DNA of 64,000 bases from Streptomyces blattellae (GCF_009709555.1 NZ_WJBG01000127.1:1-64000), one strand, 5' to 3'; positions 1 to 9,301 are shown, counted from the first letter of the stretch. Notes: generated by a model from the letters alone, not told the origin. Made by a program: numbers and translations.

Positions 1-763
1 CCTCGATGACCACGTCGGCGCCGAAGCCGCCGGTCAGCTCGCGGATCGCCTCGACCGCGTCGGCCTCCTTGGAGTTGACGGTGTGGGTCGCGCCCAGCTT
101 CTTGGCGGTCTCCAGCTTGCGGTCGTCGATGTCCACCGCGATGACCTTCGCCGCGCCCGCCAGGCTGGACCCGGCGATCGCCGCGGCTCCGACACCGCCG
201 CAGCCGATGACGGCGACCGTGTCACCGCGTCCGACGCTGCCGGTGTTGATGGCCGCGCCGATGCCCGCCATCACCCCGCACCCCAGCAACCCGGCGGCGG
301 CCGGCGACGCGGCCCGGTCGACCTTGGTGCACTGCCCCGCCGCGACCAGCGTCTTCTCCGCGAACGCACCGATGCCCAGCGCCGGCGACAGCTCGGTGCC
401 GTCGAGCAGGGTCATCTTCTGCTTGGCGTTGTGGGTGTTGAAGCAGTACCAGGGACGGCCGCGCAGACAGGCCCGGCACTGCCCGCACACCGCACGCCAG
501 TTGAGGATGACGAAGTCTCCGGGGGCGACGTCGGTGACCCCCTCCCCCACCGACTCCACTACGCCCGCGGCCTCGTGGCCGAGCAGGAACGGGAAGTCGT
601 CGTTGATGCCGCCCTCGCGATAGTGCAGATCGGTGTGGCAGACCCCGCAGGCCTCGATCTTCACCAGCGCCTCACCCGGACCCGGGTCGGGCACGACGAT
701 CGTCTCCAGGCTGACGGGGGCGCCCTTGCCCCGCGCGACGACAGCACGGACCTGGTGCGTCAT
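1..763 (-). CDS. S-(hydroxymethyl)mycothiol dehydrogenase, zinc MDR family (partial, 3' end outside window)
   Basis: This predicted cytosolic enzyme oxidises the mycothiol-formaldehyde adduct with NAD+ and so detoxifies formaldehyde. The first 254 residues are present and the C-terminus lies beyond base 1; full family members are about 360 residues. The ATG at 763 begins [14 protein letters not shown]. Visible signatures are the catalytic zinc site (GVCHTD, GHEAAG), a cysteine-rich structural zinc loop ([10 protein letters not shown]) and the Rossmann motif GCGGVGAAA. Other zinc alcohol dehydrogenases share this fold. The mycothiol assignment rests on overall resemblance to the actinobacterial family and on neighbours that fit one-carbon oxidation. 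A dyad at 800-835 probably controls it. Confidence 0.82.
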   Translation of the reverse strand, partial: MTHQVRAVVARGKGAPVSLETIVVPDPGPGEALVKIEACGVCHTDLHYREGGINDDFPFLLGHEAAGVVESVGEGVTDVAPGDFVILNWRAVCGQCRACLRGRPWYCFNTHNAKQKMTLLDGTELSPALGIGAFAEKTLVAAGQCTKVDRAASPAAAGLLGCGVMAGIGAAINTGSVGRGDTVAVIGCGGVGAAAIAGSSLAGAAKVIAVDIDDRKLETAKKLGATHTVNSKEADAVEAIRELTGGFGADVVIE

Positions 764-799
764 GGCCACTCCTCGGATGGTCGGGACTCGAAATCAGAT

Positions 800-835
800 G
801 TTGCTCATTACGGCACGCATCTCATGTGTCGCAAC
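800..835. promoter_or_regulatory. Operator copy 1, GTTGC-N26-GCAAC, upstream of the formaldehyde dehydrogenase
   Basis: The inverted repeat GTTGC...GCAAC with a 26-base spacer ends 36 bases before the ATG at 763, extending to TGTTGC...GCAACA at 799-836. The same arms and spacing occur at 2814-2849 and 5375-5410, upstream of the next two genes. The binding protein is not encoded in the window as far as can be seen. Confidence 0.6.
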
Positions 836-986
836 ACAGCATCGTGGAGCGCAGACCGCCGGTCAAGCAGCTCGACGAGGGTTCCCGCAGTTGGGGAGCC
901 GTGTGCCGGAACACCGCGAACGCCCGGCGGGGCCGTGGCCGGACGTACCGGTTCCACGACCCCGCCGGGCGCGGGTGACTCCGATC

Positions 987-2729
987 TCAGTGTGCGGGAG
1001 CCGATGCGGACTCCGTGGACTCCGTGGACTCCGCGTCGTCGGTGGGCGTGGCGGGGCCGATGCGCAGCTCGAAGTCGCCGTCGTACTTCTCCTGGCCGGC
1101 GATGACAGCCGTTTCGACGACCTCCTCACACTGCTGCCCCCGGATGATGAGCGGGTCGTGCCGCAGGTCGCGGGTGAGGGCCACACAGAGCCCGACCATC
1201 ACCACGGCGAAGGGGGCCGCCGCGATAATGGTGAGATTCTGCAGTCCGGTGAGCGCGTCGCCCCCGCCGTCGCCGATGATCAGCATGATCGCGGCGACCG
1301 CTCCGGTCAGCACGCCCCAGAAGACCACGACGCCCCGGGACGGCTCCAGGGATCCGCGCTGCGAGAGCGTCCCCATCACGATCGAGGCGGCGTCGGCGCC
1401 GGAGACGAAGAAGATCCCGACGAGGATCATCACCACAATGCTCGTCACCGTGGCGATCGGGTACTGCTCAAGCACGTTGAAGAGCTGGCCCTCGGTTGTC
1501 GCGGCGTCGCTGAGCTTGCCGTCGTCCTGCAGGTGCATCGCCGAGCCGCCGAAGATCGCGAACCAGACGAGGCTGACGGTGCTGGGCACGAGAATGACAC
1601 CGCCGACGAACTGCCGGATGGTCCGGCCGCGGCTGATGCGCGCGATGAACATGCCGACGAACGGCGTCCAGGAGATCCACCACGCCCAGTAGAAGACCGT
1701 CCAGCCGGACAGCCAGTCGCCGACTCCCTCACCGCTCGACGCCTCGGTACGCCCGGCCATCTGGGCCAGGTCGCCGGCGAAGGCGCCGATGGAGGTGGGC
1801 ATCAGGTCGAGGACGAAGATGGTCGGCCCGACGAGGAACACGAAGACCGCCAGGCTCACCGCCAGCACCATGTTGATGTTGGACAGCCACTGGATGCCCT
1901 TGGCGATCCCGGACACCGCCGAGGCGACGAACGCCACGGTCAGCACCGCGATCACGGCGACCAGCAGGCCGGTGCCGACGGAATCCAGCCAGTCCAGCTC
2001 GGTGAAGCCGCTGCCGATCTGCAGGGCGCCGAGCCCCAAGGATGCCGCAGAGCCGAAGAGAGTGGCGATGATGGCGAGGATGTCGATGACCCGGCCGCCC
2101 CAGCCGTTCACCCGTTTCTCTCCGATCAGCGGGGTGAACACGGCACTGATCAGCTGCCGGCGTCCGCGCCGGAAGGTGCTGTAGGCGATGGCCAGGCCCA
2201 CGACCGCGTACATCGCCCACGGGTGGAGCGTCCAGTGGAAGAGGGTGGTGGCCATGGCGGTCTCCATGGCCTGGTTGCTGTCGGCCGGGTCGGTGCCCGG
2301 CGGTGGCGTGGTGAAGTGTGCCAGCGGTTCGCTCACGCCCCAGAACATCAGGCCGATGCCCATGCCCGCGCTGAACATCATGGCGATCCACGAGATCGTG
2401 CGGAACTCGGGCTGCTCGCCCTCTTTGCCCAGGGTGATCCGCCCGTAACGGCTCATCGCCAGCCAGAGGGCGAAGACGACGAAACCCGAGGCCGCGAGGA
2501 CGAACGCCCATCCGCCGTTGCTGATGGTTCCGTCCAGCAGGTCCGCGGACACGCTCTCCAGATTGTCGGTCGCCGTGACTCCCCACACGATGAAGGCGAG
2601 GGTGATGGCCGCGGAGATGCCGAAGACGACAAGGTCGGTCCGGGGACCGGCGGATTCCGCCGGGCCCCCCGGCAGCTTTGCCTCGCCGGGATGGCTTCGG
2701 CTCCCATCCATTTCTTGGGTTTTGCTCAT
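987..2729 (-). CDS. BCCT-family (betaine/choline/carnitine) transporter
   Basis: This is an integral membrane transporter of about 580 residues for quaternary ammonium osmolytes such as glycine betaine or choline. The BCCT hallmark is present: a Trp-rich segment (WTVFYWAWWISWTPFVG) followed by the cytoplasmic ISRGRTIRQF loop. About a dozen hydrophobic helices are visible, as usual for the family. The ATG at 2729 is preferred over the adjacent in-frame TTG at 2732 because AGGA lies about 8 bases upstream of it. The charged C-terminal tail (TPTDDAESTESTES) may be regulatory, as in osmosensing BCCT members. The substrate cannot be read from sequence, but the neighbouring formaldehyde and formate enzymes suggest a demethylated compound such as betaine. 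Confidence 0.9.
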   Translation of the reverse strand: MSKTQEMDGSRSHPGEAKLPGGPAESAGPRTDLVVFGISAAITLAFIVWGVTATDNLESVSADLLDGTISNGGWAFVLAASGFVVFALWLAMSRYGRITLGKEGEQPEFRTISWIAMMFSAGMGIGLMFWGVSEPLAHFTTPPPGTDPADSNQAMETAMATTLFHWTLHPWAMYAVVGLAIAYSTFRRGRRQLISAVFTPLIGEKRVNGWGGRVIDILAIIATLFGSAASLGLGALQIGSGFTELDWLDSVGTGLLVAVIAVLTVAFVASAVSGIAKGIQWLSNINMVLAVSLAVFVFLVGPTIFVLDLMPTSIGAFAGDLAQMAGRTEASSGEGVGDWLSGWTVFYWAWWISWTPFVGMFIARISRGRTIRQFVGGVILVPSTVSLVWFAIFGGSAMHLQDDGKLSDAATTEGQLFNVLEQYPIATVTSIVVMILVGIFFVSGADAASIVMGTLSQRGSLEPSRGVVVFWGVLTGAVAAIMLIIGDGGGDALTGLQNLTIIAAAPFAVVMVGLCVALTRDLRHDPLIIRGQQCEEVVETAVIAGQEKYDGDFELRIGPATPTDDAESTESTESASAPAH

Positions 2730-2813
2730 CAACTCGTCCTTTCCACGGACACACCGGATCGGGTGGAAATTCGGTGTAGGAAGGGGAGGTGGGGCGGCTC
2801 AGACCCAGACCTC

Positions 2814-2849
2814 GTTGCGAATAATGCACGGGGATTCGTTATGGGCAAC
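2814..2849. promoter_or_regulatory. Operator copy 2, GTTGC-N26-GCAAC, upstream of the BCCT transporter
   Basis: This dyad has the same arms and exactly the same 26-base spacer as the copies at 800-835 and 5375-5410. It lies in the 270-base gap between the BCCT and FdhF-like genes, 84 bases before the ATG at 2729. The spacer shares a central CGTGC with copy 1 when both are read in gene orientation. Confidence 0.6.
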
Positions 2850-2999
2850 AACAATCTGCCGCCTCAGAAAACCTGTCAAGGGGCAAGTCGAGAAGCATTG
2901 CCCAACCGCAATAGACCCCGCTCGGGGCCGGACTCCCAGATCAGAACATGGCGTACCTCGGCCCCGGGAAGCAAGGCCGTACGCCGTGGTGCGCGTCGG

Positions 3000-5315
3000 T
3001 CACGCGAGGGGATACGCCTCGCCGGAGGCCGGTTCCAGCCGGACCACGATGGACTTCGACGTGGGGGTGTTGCTGACGTCCGCGGTGGAGTCCAGCGGTA
3101 CGAGCACATTGGTCTCGGGGAAATAGGCGGCGCAGCACCCGCGAGGCGTCGGGTACGGCACGACCCGGAAGACCGGCGCCCTGCGCTCCACGCCGTCCTC
3201 GAACTCGCTGACGATGTCGACGAGGTCCCCTTCGGCCAGGCCTCGGTCGGTGAGGTCGTCGGGGTTCAGGAAGAGGACCCGGCGGCCCTGGTGGATGCCT
3301 CGGTAGCGGTCGTCCAGGCCGTAGATGGTGGTGTTGTACTGGTCGTGGGAGCGGAGCGTCTGCAGCAGCAGCCGGCCCGGCGGGACATGGGGCCGCTCCA
3401 GCGGGTTGACGGTGAAGTTGGCCAGACCGGTGGAGGTGGTGAAGCGTCGCTCGTCGCGTGGCGGGTGAGGCAGCGCGAAGCCGCCCGGCCGTCGTACCCG
3501 GGCGTTGAAGTCCTCGAAGCCGGGGATCACGCGTGCGATGCGGTCACGGATGCTGTCGTAATCCGACTCGAAGTCCTCCCAGGGCACGTGCGAGCCTGCT
3601 GTCGCCAGTGTGGCCCGGGCCATCCGGCAGACGATCTCGACCTCGCTCAGCAGGTGCTCCGACGCGGGGGCGAGCCGCCCCCGCGAGAGGTGCACCATGC
3701 CCATGGAGTCCTCCACCGTGACCAGCTGGGGCCCGGCCGGCCGCAGGTCGGCCTCGGTGCGGCCGAGACACGGGAGGATGAGTGCCTGTTCCCCCGCGAT
3801 GACATGCGAGCGATTGAGCTTGGTCGAGATCTGGACGGTGAGGCGGCAGTTGCGCAACGCCTGCTCGGTCAGCTCGGTGTCGGGGGCCGCGCCGACGAAG
3901 TTGCCGCCCAGCGCCACGAAGACCCGTACGTCGCCGTCGCGCATGGCACGGATGCTCTCGACCGCGTCGTGACCGTGGCGCCGCGGGGGCGTGAACGCGA
4001 ACTCGGCACCGAGCGCGTCCAGGAACGCGTCTTGCGGCTTCTCGTAGATGCCCATCGTCCGGTCGCCCTGCACGTTCGAATGGCCGCGCACCGGACAGAG
4101 GCCGGCGCCCGGGCGGCCGATGTTGCCGCGCAGCAGAAGGAAGTTGACGACGTCCCTGATGGTGGGCACGGAGTGCTTGTGCTGGGTGAGGCCCATCGCC
4201 CAGCACACGACGATCTTCTCGGCGGCCAGCACCTGGCGGAACGCGGCCCGGATCTCTTCCTCCGGCAGCCCGGTGGCCTGGAGGATCTCGTCCCACGGGG
4301 CCTTGCGGGCGTGCTCGGCGAACTCCTGGAAGCCATGTGTGTGCTGATCGATGAAGGACGTGTCCAGACAGGTGCCGGGAGCTTCGTCCTCCGCCTCCAG
4401 CAGCATGCGGTTGAAGGCCTGGAACAACGCCTGGTCTCCGCCCAGCCTGATCTGCAGGAACTGGTCCGCCAACCGCGTGCCGCCGCCGATGACGCCGGAC
4501 GGCCGCTGGGGGTTCTTGAACCGGAGCAGCCCCGCCTCGGGCAGCGGATTGACCGCGATGACGCGAGCGCCCCGCCGCTTGGCCTGTTCCAGGGCGGAGA
4601 GCATGCGGGGGTGGTTGGTGCCGGGGTTCTGGCCGACCACGAAGATGAGATCGGCTTCGTAGAGGTCGTCCAGGCTTACGCTGCCCTTGCCGATGCCGAT
4701 GGTCTGCGTCAGGGCCGAACCGCTCGACTCGTGGCACATGTTGGAGCAGTCCGGCAGGTTGTTGGTGCCGAGCATGCGCACGAACAGCTGATAGAGGAAC
4801 GCGACCTCGTTGCTCGCCCGCCCGGAGGTGTAGAAGGCGGCCTGATCCGGGTGGTCCAGCGCGGAGAGTTCGCGGGCGATGACGGCGAACGCGTCGTCCC
4901 AGGAAATCGGCTGGTAGCGGTCGCTGCCCGCCGGACGGTACACGGGGTGGGTGAGGCGTCCCTGCTGGCCGAGCCAGTAGTCGCTGCGCGGAAGCAGATC
5001 CTCCAGCGTGTGCTCGGCGAAGAAGTCGGGGGTGACCCGGCGGACGGTGGCCTCCTCGGCCACGGCCTTGGCCCCGTTCTCGCAGAACTCCGCCCGGTGC
5101 CGGTGCTCCGGCTCGGGCCAGGCGCAGCCGGGGCAGTCGAAGCCCTCCTTCTGGTTCACCCGGAGCAGGGTGAGCAGGCTGCGGCGGACCCCCATCTGTT
5201 CGCCGGCATGGCGCAGCGAGGAGGTGACCGCGGGGAGGCCGGCGGCGTACTCCTTCGGCGGGCCGACCCGCAGACGGGCGTCCCCGGGGTCCTCAGCAGG
5301 TGGCTTGTGAGTCAT
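3000..5315 (-). CDS. FdhF/YdeP-family molybdopterin oxidoreductase (formate dehydrogenase-like)
   Basis: This 771-residue protein belongs to the bis-molybdopterin guanine dinucleotide oxidoreductases of the FdhF/YdeP branch. The N-terminus has FDCPGCAWPEP, the likely Fe-S cluster region. The molybdenum-site segment DCSNMCHESSG follows, then FVVGQNPGTNHPRM (cofactor binding) and a C-terminal molydopterin-binding domain (NPDDLTDRGLAEGD). Formate oxidation is plausible but not proven, because several YdeP-like proteins have no known substrate. The ATG at 5315 (MTHKPP) is chosen over a longer reading from 5390, because the longer one would run through the operator at 5375-5410. It would oxidise formate made downstream of the formaldehyde dehydrogenase. 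Confidence 0.8.
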   Translation of the reverse strand: MTHKPPAEDPGDARLRVGPPKEYAAGLPAVTSSLRHAGEQMGVRRSLLTLLRVNQKEGFDCPGCAWPEPEHRHRAEFCENGAKAVAEEATVRRVTPDFFAEHTLEDLLPRSDYWLGQQGRLTHPVYRPAGSDRYQPISWDDAFAVIARELSALDHPDQAAFYTSGRASNEVAFLYQLFVRMLGTNNLPDCSNMCHESSGSALTQTIGIGKGSVSLDDLYEADLIFVVGQNPGTNHPRMLSALEQAKRRGARVIAVNPLPEAGLLRFKNPQRPSGVIGGGTRLADQFLQIRLGGDQALFQAFNRMLLEAEDEAPGTCLDTSFIDQHTHGFQEFAEHARKAPWDEILQATGLPEEEIRAAFRQVLAAEKIVVCWAMGLTQHKHSVPTIRDVVNFLLLRGNIGRPGAGLCPVRGHSNVQGDRTMGIYEKPQDAFLDALGAEFAFTPPRRHGHDAVESIRAMRDGDVRVFVALGGNFVGAAPDTELTEQALRNCRLTVQISTKLNRSHVIAGEQALILPCLGRTEADLRPAGPQLVTVEDSMGMVHLSRGRLAPASEHLLSEVEIVCRMARATLATAGSHVPWEDFESDYDSIRDRIARVIPGFEDFNARVRRPGGFALPHPPRDERRFTTSTGLANFTVNPLERPHVPPGRLLLQTLRSHDQYNTTIYGLDDRYRGIHQGRRVLFLNPDDLTDRGLAEGDLVDIVSEFEDGVERRAPVFRVVPYPTPRGCCAAYFPETNVLVPLDSTADVSNTPTSKSIVVRLEPASGEAYPLA

Positions 5316-5374
5316 CTGTAGCGCTGCTCCGCGGTGTCGGGGCATCAGAGCCATGCCGTTGCAGATCAGAGAGG

Positions 5375-5410
5375 GTTGCACATCGCACAACGATGGGTGA
5401 GATACGCAAC
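5375..5410. promoter_or_regulatory. Operator copy 3, GTTGC-N26-GCAAC, upstream of the FdhF-like gene
   Basis: This is the third copy of the dyad, 59 bases before the ATG at 5315. A TTGACA hexamer lies just upstream at about 5434-5439 in gene orientation, so the site would overlap or follow the promoter, as expected for a repressor or a local activator. Confidence 0.6.
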
Positions 5411-5473
5411 AGCCTAAGAAAGCCCCACTGCCGACCCGCTGTCAAGGCCGGCGATGGCTCCGAGGAGACGCGA

Positions 5474-6706
5474 CTACCTCGCGGGTATCGCCTGATCGTT
5501 CCGCAGCGCCGTGAACAGGGCCCGCGCCCGCCGCTCGTCCCATTTCACCGCGCTGCCCTTGGACGTGCGGAGATCGGGGTTGGAGACGGGCACGTTCAGC
5601 TGGTTGCCCTGCCCCGACGCGGCCTCCTGCATCGCCTCGAACAGCGACAGGAGGTCGGGCAGGTCCGTGCCCTTGTCCACGATCAGCGTGTCGAGGCCCG
5701 CGGCGGCCATGGGAAGCGACTTGGTCGGGTCGAGGAGGGTGGACGGCGTGACCGCCTTCTCCGCGAGCGCGGCCAGGAACTTCTGCTGGTTGCGGGTGCG
5801 CCCCAGGTCGCCTGCGGCCTCCTGCTTGCGCTGCCGTACGAAAGCCAGTGCCTCGGCGCCGTCGAGGGTCTGGCAGCCTCTGGGCAGGTCGGCGCCCGAG
5901 TCCTTGTCCTGCACGGCCCGCGCCAGGCACATGTCGACGCCACCGACCGCGTCGACGACGCTGACGAAGCCGGCGAAGCCGATCTCCGCGTAGTGGTCGA
6001 TGCGCACCCCGGTGTTGCGTTCCACGGTACGGACGAGCAGCTCGGGGCCGCCGAGCGAGAACGCCGCGTTGAGCTTGTCGGGTGCCGCGGCATAGCGCCT
6101 GCCGGTGTCCGGGTCGACGTAGGGCGGGAGGGTCACCCACGAGTCCCGCGGCAGGCTCAGCATCGTGGTGCCGCCGGCCCCGGTGTGCAGCAGGATCATC
6201 GAGTCGGTGCGGCGGCCCTCGGTCGAGCCGGTGTTCAGGTCCCGCTGCTCCCGCAGGGACAGGCCCTCGCGGCTGTCGGAGCCCACCACCAGGTAGTTGG
6301 TGCCCTCGCCGCGGGGCGCGCGGCCGGTGAGCGCGCCGAGGTCGACCTCCTGGTTGAGGCGGGTGGCGGCCCAGACGTACGTGCCGGCGCCGGAGAGCAG
6401 CAGCGCGGCCGACAGGATGGCCGCCGTCCGCACGACGCGGCGGCGCCGGGGGCGGCGGCGCCCGTGGGTCTGGCCGCGGTGGTCGTAGACACCCTGGTCG
6501 TAGCGGCCGGGGGTGGCGGGCGAGGGCATACCGGGCAGGGGGGCCGTGCGGGTCGAGGGCGGGGGCACCGCCGGGGACGTCGGTGCGGCGCCCGGCACCG
6601 CCTCCCCCGTCCGGTGGTCTCTGGTCCAGTTGTCTCCAGTCCAGTGGCCTCCCGTCCGGAGTTCTGCCGCCCGATGGTCTCCTGGGTGGTCGGTCCAGTC
6701 GTTCAT
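5474..6706 (-). CDS. LytR-CpsA-Psr (LCP) family cell-wall polymer ligase
   Basis: LCP proteins transfer polyprenyl-linked glycopolymers to peptidoglycan on the outer face of the membrane. This 410-residue protein has a Pro/Thr/His-rich cytoplasmic tail of about 85 residues, an RRRPRRRR stop-transfer cluster and one transmembrane helix (AAILSAALLLSGAGTYVWAA). The LCP domain follows: NYLVVGSDSR, RTDSMILLHTG, LSLPRDSWV, DKLNAAFSLGG and a late RQRKQEAAGDLGRTRNQQKF segment with the conserved arginines. It lies 30 bases downstream of the MatB-like synthase and is probably cotranscribed with it, which suggests that it anchors that polymer, or the capsule made further right, to the wall. Confidence 0.9.
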   Translation of the reverse strand: MNDWTDHPGDHRAAELRTGGHWTGDNWTRDHRTGEAVPGAAPTSPAVPPPSTRTAPLPGMPSPATPGRYDQGVYDHRGQTHGRRRPRRRRVVRTAAILSAALLLSGAGTYVWAATRLNQEVDLGALTGRAPRGEGTNYLVVGSDSREGLSLREQRDLNTGSTEGRRTDSMILLHTGAGGTTMLSLPRDSWVTLPPYVDPDTGRRYAAAPDKLNAAFSLGGPELLVRTVERNTGVRIDHYAEIGFAGFVSVVDAVGGVDMCLARAVQDKDSGADLPRGCQTLDGAEALAFVRQRKQEAAGDLGRTRNQQKFLAALAEKAVTPSTLLDPTKSLPMAAAGLDTLIVDKGTDLPDLLSLFEAMQEAASGQGNQLNVPVSNPDLRTSKGSAVKWDERRARALFTALRNDQAIPAR

Positions 6707-6736
6707 CCACCCGTCCCGCTGGTTCAGCTCGAAGGG

Positions 6737-8863
6737 TCAACGCATCCGCAGCCTCTTGTACGGAACGGGACCACCGATCTGTTCAGCGGCCGAGCCGGAT
6801 CGCTTGACTCGGTGCCACTTCAGCCGGCTGCCGAGCAGCAGGGCGACCAGGGACTGGATGACGACCAGGTACATCAGCTGCCGGTAGACGATGATCTGCA
6901 GCGGCATCGTCCACAGCGTCCGCAGCCGCTCGCTGTCGAGTCGCAGGGCGTAGCCGGACGTGGCGAGCTGCACACCGAGGAAGGCGAACCACACCAGGGC
7001 CGACTCCAGCGGGTCGCGGAAGAGCACACCGTACAGCGCGTAGACGTCGATGACGGGCGCGAGGAGCGGCAGGGCGACCTGGAAGAGCGCGATGTACGGC
7101 AGTCCGCGCCGGCCGAAGCGCCCGGCCGTGCCTCTGCTGAAGAAGGCAGCGCGGTGCTTCCACATCGCCTGGATCGTGCCGTAGCACCAGCGGTAGCGCT
7201 GCTGCCACAACTGGCGTACCGACGTGGGCACTTCGGTCCAGGCGACGGCCGACTCCTCGTACAGCACCCGCCAGCCCGCCCGCCACAGGGCCATCGTGAG
7301 GTCGGTGTCCTCGGCGAGGGTGTCGTCGCTGAGCCCGCCGACACCCAGCACCGCTCCCCGGCGGAAGGCACCGATGGCACCGGGCACGGTCGTCATGCAC
7401 TCCAGGACCTCGAACATGCGCCGGTCGAGGTTGAAGCCGAAGACGTACTCCAGGTGCTGCCACCTGGCCAGCAGCCCGCGCCGGTTGCCGACCTTGGTGT
7501 TGCCGCTGACGGCGCCGACGGCGGCGTGCGCGAGCGGCTGGACGAGCCGCTGGACGGCATCGGGCTCGAAGACGGTGTCGGCGTCGACCATCACCACGAT
7601 GTCGTACCGCGCCTGCGCCAGCCCGGTGTTGAGCGCGGCGGCCTTGCCCTCGTTGCGCTTGCGGATCACCTCCACGCGCGGATCCGCGATGCCCCCGGCG
7701 ATCTCGGCCGTACGGTCGGTCGACCCGTCGTCGATCACGATGATCTGGAGTTGCTGATGGGTGGAGTCGAGCAGTGAAAGGACGGTGGACTCGATGCCGG
7801 CCTCTTCGTTGTACGCGGGCACGAGCACCGTCACCGGCCCGGTGACCTCCCGCATCCACGGCGCCCCCGGCCTGAACCGCTCCAGCCGGCGCACATGAGC
7901 CCGGGCGAACAGGGCGAGCAGCACCAGCCGCAGCACACCGAGGCCGCCGGCCAGGCCGAGGGTCCAGATCATGGCCGTGGAGAAGGCGCGGCCGGCGGCC
8001 GTGGCCCAGATCAGCGCCTGCCCCTGCCATCGATCGACGGTGGAGGCGGAGGTGTAGGGGACGAGATCGAGGCCCGCGGACACGGTGGTGAACCGGTCGA
8101 CGTCCGGGTTCCCGAGGAGCTTCTTCGCCTCCTGGTACGCGGTGGCCGTCTGGCTCAGCTGCCTGACCGTCCCCAGCGCCGGCTTCCGCGACCCCTTGTC
8201 GGCGGCGACGAGCACGTAGCCGTACTCGGTGGCACGCCGGGCCGCCTGCCACTCGCGGCCGCACAGCGTGTCCGGTGTCGTGGTCCGCGGCAGCCGCAGC
8301 AGATTGGTGTGCACGCCGGTGGCGCCCGCCAACGCGGCCTGGGTCATGTCGAGTTCGGCGTCGAAGCGGGGCGGTGAGGACTCGCCGAGCACGGCACCGG
8401 TGTACGTGTTCGAGCCGATCTCGTGCCCCTCGGCGCGGATCCGCCGGATCAGCTCGGGGTACCGGGCCGCCTGGGCGCCGTTGACGAAGAAGGTGGCGCG
8501 GGCCCCGTTCGTGCGCAGCAGGTCGAGCAGGCGCGGAGTCCAGACGGGGTCGGGACCGCCGTCGAAGGTGAGCGCCACGGTGCGGGGCGGCATCGCGGCC
8601 GTCTGGATCCCGTCGCGGTTGATCCCGATCACCGGCCCGCCCTCCGCCACGGCATCCGGCACGGGCGAGGTGCACGGCGACCGCGTCTTCGCGGCATCGA
8701 CCTCGTGCTCGGTCCAGCCCTGGAAGAGCAGGGCGGCGAACAGGGCGGGGAGGGTGAGGGCCAGTAACAGCCAGTGGCCACGGGGGTCGCGGCTCTGTTT
8801 GTGACGGGCCTTCTGGCGGGTCTTCTGGCGGGTTTTCTGGCGGCTCTTCGGCTCGGCCGTCAC
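6737..8863 (-). CDS. Bifunctional polysaccharide deacetylase / GT2 glycosyltransferase (MatB-like)
   Basis: This 708-residue membrane protein has a basic repetitive N-terminus, a transmembrane helix at about 30-48, a NodB-type deacetylase domain (TVALTFDGGPDP; residues about 95-270), a second membrane segment near 300-320 and a processive GT2 domain (IVIDDGSTDRTAEI, VDADTVFEPDA, EDTDLT and QQRYRW), followed by membrane helices. The architecture matches Streptomyces MatB, which with MatA makes a partly deacetylated beta-1,6-GlcNAc polymer. No MatA-like partner is next to it. The GTG at 8863 has GGGGAGG 9 bases upstream. GTDT and QxxRW motifs indicate an active synthase. The exact polymer is inferred. 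Confidence 0.85.
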   Translation of the reverse strand: MTAEPKSRQKTRQKTRQKARHKQSRDPRGHWLLLALTLPALFAALLFQGWTEHEVDAAKTRSPCTSPVPDAVAEGGPVIGINRDGIQTAAMPPRTVALTFDGGPDPVWTPRLLDLLRTNGARATFFVNGAQAARYPELIRRIRAEGHEIGSNTYTGAVLGESSPPRFDAELDMTQAALAGATGVHTNLLRLPRTTTPDTLCGREWQAARRATEYGYVLVAADKGSRKPALGTVRQLSQTATAYQEAKKLLGNPDVDRFTTVSAGLDLVPYTSASTVDRWQGQALIWATAAGRAFSTAMIWTLGLAGGLGVLRLVLLALFARAHVRRLERFRPGAPWMREVTGPVTVLVPAYNEEAGIESTVLSLLDSTHQQLQIIVIDDGSTDRTAEIAGGIADPRVEVIRKRNEGKAAALNTGLAQARYDIVVMVDADTVFEPDAVQRLVQPLAHAAVGAVSGNTKVGNRRGLLARWQHLEYVFGFNLDRRMFEVLECMTTVPGAIGAFRRGAVLGVGGLSDDTLAEDTDLTMALWRAGWRVLYEESAVAWTEVPTSVRQLWQQRYRWCYGTIQAMWKHRAAFFSRGTAGRFGRRGLPYIALFQVALPLLAPVIDVYALYGVLFRDPLESALVWFAFLGVQLATSGYALRLDSERLRTLWTMPLQIIVYRQLMYLVVIQSLVALLLGSRLKWHRVKRSGSAAEQIGGPVPYKRLRMR

Positions 8864-9074
8864 GGGAGCCCACCTCCCCAGGGGCCGTCACCTCCGCGGG
8901 GGGTTTCACCTCTGCTCACGGCCGAGGAGATCGTCTTCCGCTGCTGGGCGAGGCTGGGGGTACGCATGGGGCGCGAGTCTAGTTACGGGGTTTCGATCAC
9001 GCGGGCATAACACCGAGCTTCACAGGGAAGCCCGGGCGGACAGCGGCGGCGCTGAGCCTGTCCCGTCAGCACCT

Positions 9075-9103
9075 CCCCCAGGGTCTTCCAGAAACCCTGG
9101 GGG
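9075..9103. terminator. Stem-loop, probable transcription terminator
   Basis: A perfect 10-bp inverted repeat (CCCCCAGGGT / ACCCTGGGGG) with a 9-base loop lies just past the MFS remnant stop. There is no clear U-tract, which is common for Streptomyces terminators. Read on the minus strand it would end the FAD oxidoreductase operon. Confidence 0.6.
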
Positions 9104-9146
9104 CCGTCGCCGACCGTCCGCCCACGAGGCGGTGCGCCGGGACCGT

Positions 9147-9301
9147 TCAGGTGGTCGGGGCGGCGGCTGTGCGACCACGGGGGTAGGTCTTCCGCCCAGC
9201 CCGATGCCCGGGCCGGTCGTCGCGTACGCCGAGCAGGGCGACGCAGCCCAGCAGGGGGCCGATCGCCAGGACGGCGAATGCCGCGTAGAAGGAGTCGGCG
9301 G
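9147..9301 (-). pseudogene. C-terminal remnant of an MFS transporter
   Basis: In the frame next to the truncated amidohydrolase, this stretch reads ADSFYAAFAVLAIGPLLGC, then VALLGVRDDRP and a basic tail ending at a TGA at 9147-9149. That is the typical last transmembrane helix and cytosolic tail of a major facilitator transporter. No upstream part of the transporter remains in the window. Confidence 0.65.

Noticed and set aside
633..5321. Open frame of 1562 codons on the plus strand
   Set aside because: It is the antisense shadow of the BCCT and FdhF-like genes caused by high GC; composition is Gly/Asp/His-rich with no domain pattern.
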